A stretch of 18,901 bases of DNA from Entamoeba histolytica HM-1:IMSS (GCF_000208925.1 NW_001915147.1:1-18901); one strand, 5' to 3'; counted from the stretch's first letter, positions 1-8,501 are shown. Notes: generated by a model not told the origin, from the sequence alone. A program made the numbers and translations.

Positions 1-729
1 TAGTTGATAGTATTCTAGAAATATTATTTTTAAAGTATCTAATAGAATAAGAAATCAACAGAAATAATAAAATAACAAATAATTAAGACATAGAATAAAA
101 ATAAAGAAAATATTAATATATTAAATTTATTTCATTATTTATTATTTTGATAAAATGATATTTCATATTTATCTTCATCATATTGAATAAATCAATACTT
201 TTTGATATTGTTGTTTTTTCTTTTTATTTATTCTTTTCTATTATTTTATTTATTCTTCTTTTCAATTGTATTAAAACTCATAAATATTATGTCAGAAATA
301 TCACAAACATTAAATAAATGAATATTTTAAACCACAAATTCTCTTCTAACATAGACATTTACTTTATTAAGATAATTCCAATTCATTATCAAATGATTTG
401 TGGTTATTCATATTAATTCAATGAATATTATATTGAATAGTATTTTTCTATTCATTATGTTTATTGTGTTTTATTTCTATTTTATTATTTCTGATTAATT
501 CAAATCAATTCTCATCAAATTATTGTTAATTGAATATTTAATTAATCGTATTAATATGAATGAAAGAATAATGTTATAAATATTAAAAATGAAATGATGA
601 AAATGTTTGAATAACAAGAAAGTTATTTAATAATAAATTAATTAATTAATGGATATTGTGTTATTCAATTTCAAATGAAAATCAATCATCATTTATTTAT
701 AATTTGATTATTGTTATGAAATAACAAAT

Positions 730-753
730 AATATTTCTAATATTAGAAATATT
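730..753. repeat. Perfect 24-bp palindrome upstream of the LRR-like gene
   Basis: Positions 730-753 read identically on both strands, with half-site AATATTTCTAAT. The palindrome ends 52 bases before the start codon at 806. It could be a dimeric factor site or a chance AT-rich palindrome; the sequence alone does not decide. Confidence 0.6.
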
Positions 754-769
754 CCTCATTTTTATTAAA

Positions 770-776
770 ACTTAAA
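770..776 (+). promoter_or_regulatory. ACTTAAA motif upstream of the 806 gene
   Basis: The heptamer ACTTAAA lies about 30 bases before the ATG. The same heptamer in the same orientation lies close upstream of four other genes in this window, near 7795, 8424, 11186 and 12445. It resembles the known Entamoeba core elements (the GTATTTAAA-type TATA box and the GAAC element), so it is probably part of the core promoter. The function is inferred. Confidence 0.4.
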
Positions 777-805
777 AAACAAAAACTTCTAAATAACAAC
801 AAATA

Positions 806-2452
806 ATGACTCATTTAGAAAATGTCTTTTTAAAGAATGTTTTATTGTATTTACCAACATTAAAAGATGTAGGGAGATTTGCACAAGTAAGTAAATCATG
901 TGAAGAAGCAATCAATACGATTTATGTCAATCCATATGAATTAACAATCCATCATTCATTTGATGAAATTATTCCATTATTTCCTAATTTACAAACATTT
1001 TATGTTAGAAGATGTCCATCAAGATTATACAAAATAACAGCAAATGATATTCCACTTATTGAAGTAGGAGGATGGAATGAACAATCCAAACAAACACAAG
1101 TGTTTAACACAAAATGGTTTTGTTCCAAAATAAGGAAAATACGAATAGATGGATATTATTGTAAAAAAGTAATAGAAAAACATCCAAACTATTTTATTCA
1201 ATTACAAGAATTAGTTGTTATGAATGGAATTGATATTAATGCATTAATACAATTATTTGAATTACCAACATTAAAAAAAGTAATTATTATTTGTAGTATT
1301 GGTGAATTTCAACTTCTTTCAAAGTCATTTGATTTTAATAAGCATAACCAAATCAATTTCATTATTATTTTTATTATTACATATTCAAACACTAACATAT
1401 TAAATCAAATGGATTATAATCAATTCATTAATTGTAGATTTTACACAAGAACAATTAATAAATCAACAATGAATTGTCCTTATTTACCAATATTACCATA
1501 TGAATCTCAATTCTTAATAGATAATTGTGATATGACTATTGAAAGTGATGTGTTCAATAAAATCAATGAAATCAATGAAATAATTGTAAAGAACAATTTA
1601 CAGAATATTTTAATTAAAAATGTTTTGAATGACTATGAAGGAAATAGAATTGATTTAACACCATTATCAATTGAATCATTATCAATACAAGACGTTGAAA
1701 AACAAAATGTTGATATTATCATTCCTCCACATTTAAAATCATTAATAATTAACAGCTGTAAAGCATCAATTGATATTTCAAAATGTCACTTAAAAAAGAT
1801 AATAATATCTAATTATCAAGGAAAAGTAATGGATATATATGATGATAAATTAGAAGTATTTCAAAATAATTCCAATGAAGAAGTGACATGGTATCATAAC
1901 AATACATTACTTAAGAAAAATGAAATTTATGTAGATACAAACAAAATTACTTCATTTAAAACTGGTTACATATATTATTTTATAAACATTAATAACAATA
2001 ATAATTATAATAATAATAATAATGCTTCAAAAACTATCATTTTTAAATGCAATGATAAAGAAATAAAAATAAATGAAGTTTATGAATTTTCATTTGAAAA
2101 TAAACATTTGTATTGTAGTTTGGGTAATATACAAGAATTGGATTTTGGAGAATATACATTTGATTCTTTTAATGTAACAAGTGGTAAAATCAAATATTTA
2201 AAAGTAAAATGTAATTCTATCATTTTAACAAACGTTGAATGTGATAATTTAGTTACTGATGATGTTTGTAAGCGTTTCAATTTAATTAATTGTACAATAA
2301 ACACATTGACATGTGGTATTGTTGAACATTTAAATAGTTCTAATTCACAAATTACTACTATAAATGCAAATAAAGTCATGTGTTTTGTTGGACCAAATAC
2401 AAGAATAAATACTACAAATCGTTTAACTATTGAAGAAACTGTCAACAAATGA
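806..2452 (+). CDS. F-box-like / leucine-rich-repeat-like protein
   Basis: This 548-residue cytosolic-type protein has no signal peptide and no membrane segment. Residues 3-40 (ENVFLKNVLLYLPTLKDVGR and following) have the pattern of the short F-box-like helical motif that begins many Entamoeba LRR proteins. The rest is made of irregular segments with repeated Leu/Ile/Asn spacing (for example around residues 275-330 and 440-530), which suggests a solenoid of degenerate leucine-rich repeats. A low-complexity Asn tract lies near residues 393-410, encoded by an AAT/AAC microsatellite. I chose the ATG at 806 because it opens the F-box-like motif directly. No enzyme motif is visible. The likely role is a protein-interaction scaffold, perhaps a ubiquitin-ligase adaptor, which is inference. 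Large families of such genes are typical of Entamoeba. Confidence 0.75.
   Translation: MTHLENVFLKNVLLYLPTLKDVGRFAQVSKSCEEAINTIYVNPYELTIHHSFDEIIPLFPNLQTFYVRRCPSRLYKITANDIPLIEVGGWNEQSKQTQVFNTKWFCSKIRKIRIDGYYCKKVIEKHPNYFIQLQELVVMNGIDINALIQLFELPTLKKVIIICSIGEFQLLSKSFDFNKHNQINFIIIFIITYSNTNILNQMDYNQFINCRFYTRTINKSTMNCPYLPILPYESQFLIDNCDMTIESDVFNKINEINEIIVKNNLQNILIKNVLNDYEGNRIDLTPLSIESLSIQDVEKQNVDIIIPPHLKSLIINSCKASIDISKCHLKKIIISNYQGKVMDIYDDKLEVFQNNSNEEVTWYHNNTLLKKNEIYVDTNKITSFKTGYIYYFININNNNNYNNNNNASKTIIFKCNDKEIKINEVYEFSFENKHLYCSLGNIQELDFGEYTFDSFNVTSGKIKYLKVKCNSIILTNVECDNLVTDDVCKRFNLINCTINTLTCGIVEHLNSSNSQITTINANKVMCFVGPNTRINTTNRLTIEETVNK
1985..2024 (+). repeat. AAT-type trinucleotide microsatellite inside a coding region
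   Basis: A run of AAT/AAC codons interrupted by a single TAT gives a poly-Asn stretch in the LRR-like protein. Replication slippage would keep the reading frame, so length variation between isolates would change only the number of Asn residues. Confidence 0.75.
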
Positions 2453-2594
2453 AATAAACATTCAGAGTATTTCTAAGTCAAGAGCAATTGATGGTTATCG
2501 TTTAGACAGAAATAATAAATATCTAATTTTTATTTATTTTGTTGTTTAGATACTTTTCCAATGCAGAACATACCAAATGTTATTGTAGTAATTA

Positions 2595-3720
2595 TTGAGT
2601 AATATCAATATGTATTGTAAAGAAAAGCAAACAAAACATAGAAATTCAATGTTATACAAGAGAATGAATTTCAATAACAATAAATGGCACAATAAAATGA
2701 ATGGTAAAATAAATACAAAGAGAAAGACACAAAGAAAAACAAATAAAAAACAAGATAAATACAATAATAATAAAGAATATACAAATAACAAATATAAATG
2801 AATAACAATAAATGAGATACAAGAATGAATAAAAAGAATAAGAAGTGAATGGGAAAAAGGAGAATATGAAGAAATACTCAAAAAGTAAAGAAGATAAAAG
2901 GAAAATAAAGAAAATAAGGTATGATAATCAACAAGGAGTATATTCAATCAAAAAGAAAAAGATAAATGTAAAGCTGTAAGAATAATAAATAACACAGAAA
3001 ACAAAAGAAAATACAAAAAGAAAGAAGAAAGTGATTAAGAAGAAATAAACACACATCAAAATCCAATTAAGAAAATAAAAGAAGAGATTAAAGAATATCA
3101 AATAAAAAAGAAAGAGGAACAAATCATCTCAAATGAAATGATGGGAAAAGCACAAAATAGTTAGAAAAGAGCATGAGAAAGAAATAGAATATACAAATAA
3201 AAAGAAACAACCAATTTGTAATGAAATAAAGAATAATAAAAAGTACAAGAAGAAAAATAAAGAAATAGAAGGTAAAATAAATGAAATAAAAAAGACATTG
3301 AAATAAGAAACAAAGAAGAAATTATCATTGTCTCTGAACTAATAGAAAGAAACTGAAGAATGAAAGTAATGAAATGAAAAAGAAGATAAGAGATAAAGAA
3401 AAACAAATCTCAGAATATCAACAAGTCTCAATTAAAAATCATGAAAATGAAGAAAGAATAAGAGAAGAAATAAACCATACACAACAAGAAAATGAAGAAC
3501 AAAACTACAACAACAAGATGACATTAAAAATTTGCTAACAATGAAAGAAGTGGAGAAGAAGAAAAGAATGACACTTGTGACAAACGCACAACGAATATTG
3601 AGAAAATCCACAAGAATAAAGAAGATGAAGAAAACTATTCCAATGAAAAACAGAAGTAGAAATAGAAGAATAAAACATTGAGTGTTAGAAACAAGAGATG
3701 ATAATCAGATAAGAAATACA
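2595..3720 (+). pseudogene. Decayed coiled-coil gene (purine-rich relic)
   Basis: The plus strand is strongly A/G-rich and in pieces reads as charged coiled-coil protein, but every frame is broken. Readable fragments include 2595-2801, a piece near 2830-2895 (IKRIRSEWEKGEYEEILKK, then a stop) and an open stretch from the ATG at 3374. That last stretch encodes heptad-like Lys/Glu/Gln sequence for about 45 codons and then continues sensibly only in another frame (LQQQDDIKNLLTMKEVEKKK, from about 3502). Such frame switching with matching composition is what decay by indels and stops leaves behind. The coding-like bias resembles the coiled coil of the saposin-like gene at 4087, so it could be a dead relative, although I see no signal peptide or cysteine-rich end. 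Long open frames on the opposite strand here are shadows of the bias. Confidence 0.55.
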
Positions 3721-3750
3721 AAAAATAAAACAAATAAAAACGAAAACCAA

Positions 3751-3930
3751 TCAATTCTTTGTGGATGTAGGAAGAAGTCCAAACTCCTTTTTAGTGGCAA
3801 TTCTATATTTTGAATATGGATCAACTGGTGAAAATTTAGCTGGATGTGCACTACGGACATACCCATTACATTGTGGACATTCAGTTTTCATAGTATATTG
3901 TTTGCAATTATCACAGTAGTACAATAACAT
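3751..3930 (-). CDS. NOP10: H/ACA snoRNP protein NOP10, zinc-ribbon form
   Basis: This 59-residue protein is a core subunit of H/ACA ribonucleoproteins. With dyskerin/Cbf5, GAR1 and NHP2 it carries out guide-RNA-directed pseudouridylation of rRNA and snRNA in the nucleolus. The family signature is clear at residues 27-43: Ser-Ala-His-Pro-Ala-Lys-Phe-Ser-Pro, then an Asp-x-Tyr-Ser-x-x-Arg element and a Lys-Lys pair before Phe-Gly. The length matches the family, which is about 55-65 residues. The N-terminal half is unusual: Cys6, Cys9, Cys18 and Cys21 form two CxxC pairs, as in archaeal Nop10, where they bind zinc; yeast and human NOP10 lack them. The start at 3930 is the first Met and fits the family's usual N-terminus. 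No intron is needed. The gene lies between the decayed coiled-coil relic and the divergently transcribed saposin-like gene. Confidence 0.93.
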   Translation of the reverse strand: MLLYYCDNCKQYTMKTECPQCNGYVRSAHPAKFSPVDPYSKYRIATKKEFGLLPTSTKN

Positions 3931-4086
3931 TCTTCCTTTTCAAGTTTCTCTTAACCCTTTTTCCTTTTATTCTATTCTTCTTATTTCTCTTTTTTTCTTT
4001 CATATTTTCAATTTCCTAAAAATCATCAAAAAAAGAAAAAAAGAAAAAAAGGAAGAAAAAAAAAAGAATCATATTATTTTATAACA

Positions 4087-6501
4087 ATGAGAAGCAGTCT
4101 TTTCATTTTATTTGGTTTTGTTGTCATTATTTATGCCAATGAAATAACCACAAACACAACAGACACGAAAAGAAGCGAAATAAATCAATCATGCAGTCTT
4201 GGGAATAAAATTCTGGATGAATTAAATTTAAGAGAGTACAAATATCGAGAATTGATTAACTCAACAAGAAATAAAATGCCTAGGTATCATATTGAACATT
4301 TATTAAGAGAAATAAGAAGAAAAAAAATCTCAACTGTTTTATATTGCAGAATAGAAGAAGAAATAAAGGGATTAAAAGACCGAAGCGAGAAAATGAGAAG
4401 TGAGGTTTCAAAATATCGAACATGCAGCAATAGAGAAGAACAAGAAAGATTAAATAATATGAAAGACACCATATTCCGAGATAGTAGAGAAATTGAAATA
4501 CTTGAAGAGAAAAGTAAAGAGCTTGTTAATAATATTAAAGAGCCATCATTTGTAGAAAGTGTTATTGAAAGAAGTGAAAAAAGAATGAAAGAAATAGAGG
4601 AAGAAAGAGAAAAAAGTCAACAAGAAATAATAATGCTTGAGAGTGATATTAATAAACTGGAAAATGAAAAGAAGGGAATTGAGAATAAAATCAGTAAAAG
4701 TGAAGTAGAAGCAGTTAAAGAATATTACCAAGAAGAAAGAGAAGATATTAATAAAGAAATTGAAAAGAAAAAAATAAGAATTAAAGAAAAGAAAAGTAAT
4801 ATAAAAGAAGGGATTAAAACGGAAAAAGAGATTATAAGAGAAAGTAAAAACAAAATAGAAAAACAAGAAGAAGAAGAGATTAGTAGTATAATGGAAAAGA
4901 TTCAAAGTATTAGAAAAGAACTTAAAAAAGAAAAGAAAATAAGTGAAGAGAGAGCGAAAAAAGAATATGAAGTATTAAAAAGAAATCAAACACTAAGTGA
5001 ATTAGAAACAGGAAAAATACTAGAAGAGAGCCGAGTAAGAGAAATGCGAATCAAACAAATACAAAGGGATATTATTGATTTAGAAAGAAGAAGTGAATAT
5101 ATGAAAAAAGAACGAGAGATAATAAGAAAAAAACGAATGGAAGAAGCGATTTCAGAAGTTAAGAAAGAAGAAGGAAAAAGAAAGAAAAAAACAAAAGAAA
5201 TTATTGAAGCAAAAGAAGAATTAAGTATCAAACAAAAAGAAAGGATTGAAGAATTAGAATTTGAATATTTTAATTTAGAAAAACGAATAAGTTTATTAAA
5301 TAGAAGAAAAGATATAATCAAAGGAAGGAATAAAGACATTAGTAGAAAGAAATGTAAAGGAATAACAAAAGATAGAATTAAAGAAATAGAAGAAAATCAA
5401 GAAAGAATTAAAAAGATTTCAGAAAGAATTAAAAAAGAAGAAGAAAGAAATGAAGAAAGAAGAAAAGAAATTGAAGAAATTAAACAACAAAGAAAAGAAA
5501 ATGTCGAATGGATTAGAAAAGAACTTCAAAGAAAAATCCAAATAATAGAAGATAAAAAGAAAAGAATTCAACGACTAGTTAATAAAATTATTAAAAAAAC
5601 AAATAGTGGTACTAAAGAAGAAATTAGAAATGCAACAAATAAAATGCGAGACATTAATAAAAGTTTACAACCATTAAATATAATTGAAAAAACAATGAAA
5701 CAAAAAGTTGAAAGATATGATGAAGAAATTATTAGAAAAAGAATTGAAGAATTTGAAAAAATAATGATTCATGAAGCACAAGTTATTATTCATAAAAAAG
5801 ATGTAATTAATAATGTCTTAATTAAATATAAACGAAGAGCACAAAATCTTAGTAAAAGAGTATCTAAATGTAAAGGAAAATTAAGTCCTAAATTTTATAT
5901 GAGAAGAGATAAAATTTACAAAAAGATTAAGAAAGAAGAAGAAAAATTAAAATTAGTTGGTGAAGAAGCCATTAAAAAAGCAAGAAATATTGAAAAGTAT
6001 TTACTTGAAATGAATCATCTTTTTGAAAGAAAACTAAAGATTGATCAAATTAGAATAAAAAAGCTTCTTAAGATGAGAGATACAATTGTTTGTCAAATAT
6101 CCCGTAAATTCTATGACAACAACATTAAATCCCTTACCAATGATATTAAAATTAGGCGTCATCAAAATAAACACATAAATGTCATTCTCAATAATCTCAT
6201 CAAAGAATTAAGAAATCCAAACGGTAAATATTTAATCTCAATTGTCAATGACACAAACTCTCTTCAGCAAATCTGTTCTATCTGTGAAAATATTGGAAAT
6301 TACGTCATTGACAAAATCGCTAAAGGCACTTCTCAACATCTTCTTACTAAAAACGTCCTTAATTATTGTCAATCCTCTCCTAATGAAAGACTTTGTTTAG
6401 AAAGTTTCATGAAAATCCAACTCATCGACTTATCACATGACTTACCTGCTTCTGGAAATCAACTTTGTACTTCATTAGGTTTTTGTTCTAAAAGCTGGTA
6501 A
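4087..6501 (+). CDS. Secreted coiled-coil protein with C-terminal saposin-B domain (SAPLIP family)
   Basis: This 804-residue protein has three parts. Residues 1-17 are a typical signal peptide (MRSSLFILFGFVVIIYA), so it enters the secretory pathway. Residues about 95-680 are an extremely charged Glu/Lys/Arg/Ile coiled coil. Residues 730-800 are a saposin-B domain with all six cysteines in family spacing: C730-x2-C733, C761, C770, C794 and C800. Saposin-like proteins bind or perturb lipids. Amoebapores are the short, single-domain members in Entamoeba, and longer SAPLIPs with extra N-terminal regions are known in the genus. What the long coil does is not known; oligomerisation or packing in granules is inference. 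Membrane-lytic activity cannot be assumed. Base use changes at about 6090, where the purine-rich coil ends and pyrimidines return. The gene ends 70 bases from the convergent LRR gene. Confidence 0.85.
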   Translation: MRSSLFILFGFVVIIYANEITTNTTDTKRSEINQSCSLGNKILDELNLREYKYRELINSTRNKMPRYHIEHLLREIRRKKISTVLYCRIEEEIKGLKDRSEKMRSEVSKYRTCSNREEQERLNNMKDTIFRDSREIEILEEKSKELVNNIKEPSFVESVIERSEKRMKEIEEEREKSQQEIIMLESDINKLENEKKGIENKISKSEVEAVKEYYQEEREDINKEIEKKKIRIKEKKSNIKEGIKTEKEIIRESKNKIEKQEEEEISSIMEKIQSIRKELKKEKKISEERAKKEYEVLKRNQTLSELETGKILEESRVREMRIKQIQRDIIDLERRSEYMKKEREIIRKKRMEEAISEVKKEEGKRKKKTKEIIEAKEELSIKQKERIEELEFEYFNLEKRISLLNRRKDIIKGRNKDISRKKCKGITKDRIKEIEENQERIKKISERIKKEEERNEERRKEIEEIKQQRKENVEWIRKELQRKIQIIEDKKKRIQRLVNKIIKKTNSGTKEEIRNATNKMRDINKSLQPLNIIEKTMKQKVERYDEEIIRKRIEEFEKIMIHEAQVIIHKKDVINNVLIKYKRRAQNLSKRVSKCKGKLSPKFYMRRDKIYKKIKKEEEKLKLVGEEAIKKARNIEKYLLEMNHLFERKLKIDQIRIKKLLKMRDTIVCQISRKFYDNNIKSLTNDIKIRRHQNKHINVILNNLIKELRNPNGKYLISIVNDTNSLQQICSICENIGNYVIDKIAKGTSQHLLTKNVLNYCQSSPNERLCLESFMKIQLIDLSHDLPASGNQLCTSLGFCSKSW

Positions 6502-6571
6502 TTGACAGTCATTTATATTTTTGAATTTACTTTTTTGTTAAATATTTAGATAAAGAGATAGAAACAACTAC

Positions 6572-7768
6572 TTAATTATAATTTATAAAACATCGTTCAG
6601 GAAGAATATAATCCTTAAACAAACGATAATGACACTGATAAAAACAACTGTCCCCAAATTTTACAAGAGAAGAACATAACCCGATTTGTGTTAATGAGGT
6701 GCATTTCTTAAAAGCACAAGTATCAATTGCAGTTACTGTGGATGGAATGCTTATTTGATAAAGAGAGAAACATTCGCTAAATGTGTATGGATTTATTTTA
6801 TTAATACTTGGAATATTAACTGAACGAAGAGAACAACAACCACAAAAAGCAAAAGAACCAATTGATGTTATTGTTTGAGGTAATTGTAGTGATACTAAAT
6901 TAGTGCATTGAGCAAAAGCATTATCACCTATTGAAACTAAATAAGGGGGAAAAGATATTTGAGAGAGAGAATGACACCCATAACATAACGTTGGTGGTAA
7001 AGAAGTAATATTTGTTGACAATATAAGATGACTAACTTTAGCACAATTTTTGAATGCACCGTTTCCTAATTCTGTGATTGTATTTGACAGTTTAATAAAT
7101 GTTAATGAAGAACAATTTAAAAAACATTCAGAGCCAATGCTTTGGATGTAGTTTGGTATTTGTAAGAACTTTTTGTTTTCTTCTTTTTGTTGGTCTGTTA
7201 GTTCATTGACGTTATCTTCAAGAGAGTCAAGTTGGAGATTTAATAAGATATTTTTACTCTTTGAATGATTTAATTGAGGATTTTCATTAATACCAGAATT
7301 TGGAACAATGTTATGTAGTTTATTACAGATAGAACAATGAGGAGGAGGGGAATAAGGGATAATTTTTTCAAAATTTGAATCAGCAAACAATCCTTTGCCA
7401 AGGGACTTAATCAATTTAGGAATTTTATTACCAAATTTCATACGATCATTTAGTGTATATTCAATACATTTAAATTTAGTTTTTTGTTTATTAGAAGTAA
7501 AGAAGAATCTAGAGAAAGTTATTTTACAGTCATAACAATAAAATTCAATTGTTGGGATTCTTTCATCTGTTGGAAAATATAAATATTGCGTTTGAATTAA
7601 AGGGAATAATTTTTTAGTTATTATAGAAATTGGATTAAACCTAAGTTTTTTTAATGTTTCATTAAATTTTTTACAAACGCAAATAATGTTAATAAAATCT
7701 TCAGGTGTTTTAAAATATTTACAAATTATGAGTATTGAATATGAGTCTAACTGTTTTGATTTGTTCAT
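6572..7768 (-). CDS. BspA-like leucine-rich-repeat protein with F-box-like N-terminus
   Basis: This 398-residue protein belongs to the BspA / LRR_5 family, named after Tannerella BspA and greatly expanded in Entamoeba and Trichomonas. Residues 5-45 form an F-box-like helical motif (Leu-Asp-Ser-Tyr-Ser and following). Two CxxC pairs lie at Cys78/Cys81 and Cys145/Cys148 and may be a metal site. From about residue 205 to 380 there are seven or so repeats of roughly 23 residues, each with an Ile-Gly-x-x-x-Phe-x-x-Cys-x-x-Leu core (for example 209-222 and 278-291), which is the hallmark of the family. There is no signal peptide, as in most Entamoeba members; one relative is known on the plasma membrane, so location is open. 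The repeats probably form a binding surface for an unknown partner. The start is the only upstream Met that gives the usual N-terminal motif. Confidence 0.9.
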   Translation of the reverse strand: MNKSKQLDSYSILIICKYFKTPEDFINIICVCKKFNETLKKLRFNPISIITKKLFPLIQTQYLYFPTDERIPTIEFYCYDCKITFSRFFFTSNKQKTKFKCIEYTLNDRMKFGNKIPKLIKSLGKGLFADSNFEKIIPYSPPPHCSICNKLHNIVPNSGINENPQLNHSKSKNILLNLQLDSLEDNVNELTDQQKEENKKFLQIPNYIQSIGSECFLNCSSLTFIKLSNTITELGNGAFKNCAKVSHLILSTNITSLPPTLCYGCHSLSQISFPPYLVSIGDNAFAQCTNLVSLQLPQTITSIGSFAFCGCCSLRSVNIPSINKINPYTFSECFSLYQISIPSTVTAIDTCAFKKCTSLTQIGLCSSLVKFGDSCFYQCHYRLFKDYILPERCFINYN

Positions 7769-7794
7769 GAAATTTATAAAAATGGAATAAAAAG

Positions 7795-7801
7795 TTTAAG
7801 T
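7795..7801 (-). promoter_or_regulatory. ACTTAAA motif upstream of the BspA-like gene
   Basis: On the minus strand ACTTAAA lies about 26 bases before the start codon, and a TATTTTAAA-like element lies immediately upstream of it. The position suits an Entamoeba core promoter, given the very short leaders of this genus. The role is inferred from position and recurrence. Confidence 0.4.
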
Positions 7802-8006
7802 TTAAAATATTGAAGTAAGAAAATAGTTTTCATAAAAATTTTTCAAAGAATAATATTTTTATAATTTTCTTCTCTTTTTTTCACTCAACTCAAAACAAAG
7901 AATTTAATATATTTTTGAAGAAAATACAAACGAATTAAAAAAATAAAAACCAAAAAATAATAATTGTACAAACAATGATTGGTTTATTTTTTATTAAATA
8001 AAACCA

Positions 8007-8408
8007 TTAAATTTTCTTTGAAAGATTAAAAGCAAAATCAAAAATTAACCACCAACGATTTATTTGGTCAGTTGGTAATTGATTATGCCAATCTTGATCA
8101 AATTCTAATTTCTCTCCTGCAACTACAATTTCTGGTTTGCCATTAGAATTTAATTCTTGAATTGGAATTAATGATGCAATTTCTTCCATTGGTCTATTAT
8201 TTACTTTTAATAATTTAATAAAGTTAATAAAAAACATACGAAGAACAATTCTTGTATCATCATTTGGACTAACAATATGATCAATAATAACTTTATCATT
8301 TGGTGTTCTAAAAACACAATGATTATCTGCTTTAATTTTTTGGTAAAATCCAAGACTTTTAAGAAATTCTTCATGGTTTTTTCCGAGTATTATTGATTCG
8401 TGAGGCAT
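8007..8408 (-). CDS. Small protein of unknown function
   Basis: I do not recognise this 133-residue protein. It has no signal peptide or membrane segment. The reading frame is convincing, with normal amino-acid composition, a promoter-like leader and closely spaced genes on the same strand on both sides. It starts MPHESIILGKNHEEFLKSLG and has a Phe-Leu-x-x-Leu-Gly-Phe helix-like stretch at residues 14-22. An amphipathic segment lies at about 58-68 (Phe-Phe-Ile-Asn-Phe-Ile-Lys-Leu-Leu), and the C-terminus is Trp-rich (Arg-Trp-Trp-Leu-Ile-Phe-Asp near 118-124). I considered a PUB-type ubiquitin-adaptor fold from the first segment, but the domain order does not fit. Its promoter carries a perfect heat-shock-element triplet, which hints at stress control and may be the best clue to its job. 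Confidence 0.75.
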   Translation of the reverse strand: MPHESIILGKNHEEFLKSLGFYQKIKADNHCVFRTPNDKVIIDHIVSPNDDTRIVLRMFFINFIKLLKVNNRPMEEIASLIPIQELNSNGKPEIVVAGEKLEFDQDWHNQLPTDQINRWWLIFDFAFNLSKKI

Positions 8409-8423
8409 TGTGTAATTATCATT

Positions 8424-8430
8424 TTTAAGT
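8424..8430 (-). promoter_or_regulatory. GAACTTAAA core motif of the 133-residue gene
   Basis: On the minus strand the leader contains GAACTTAAA about 15 bases before the ATG. It combines the GAAC tetramer known from Entamoeba promoters with the ACTTAAA heptamer shared by several genes here. The same nonamer stands before the RhoGEF gene at 12443-12451. Confidence 0.4.
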
Positions 8431-8449
8431 TCTTCTTTTTATATCAATA

Positions 8450-8462
8450 GAAAGTTCTAGAA
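8450..8462. promoter_or_regulatory. Heat-shock element, three perfect alternating units
   Basis: GAA-AG-TTC-TA-GAA gives three perfect inverted nGAAn units with exact 2-base spacing, the classical binding site of trimeric heat-shock factor. A further TTC at 8469-8471 is out of the regular spacing. The element lies 42-54 bases upstream of the start codon of the 133-residue gene (8408), a suitable position for an Entamoeba promoter. The match is seen directly; regulation by HSF is inferred. Confidence 0.55.
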
Positions 8463-8501
8463 AGTATGTTCTAAAAATATATTAATATGAAAATTGTTAG
8501 A

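Larger units (their letters stand above)
1..805. other. AT-rich intergenic spacer with inverted repeats
   Basis: I see no gene here: both strands are closed by frequent stops and there is no GC-richer block of the kind a tRNA or rRNA gene would give. The spacer holds an inverted repeat with 10-bp perfect arms (330-339 and 396-405, AACCACAAAT against ATTTGTGGTT). It also holds a perfect 24-bp palindrome at 730-753. The last 60 bases are the leader and presumed core promoter of the gene starting at 806. Confidence 0.6.

Noticed and set aside
2546..3406. Three minus-strand open frames giving Phe/Leu/Ile-rich, membrane-protein-like translations
   Set aside because: They lie opposite A/G-rich sequence and are the expected shadow of purine bias (Lys/Glu codons read backwards as Phe/Leu/Ser). 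They have no conserved motif and no fitting starts.
4287..5339. Minus-strand open frames inside the saposin-like gene
   Set aside because: Shadows of the purine-rich coiled-coil coding; the plus-strand frame is continuous with a signal peptide and a saposin domain.
8007..8408. PUB-type ubiquitin-adaptor domain
   Set aside because: Only the Phe-Leu-x-x-Leu-Gly-Phe stretch is reminiscent. The helices that should precede it are absent because it lies at the N-terminus.
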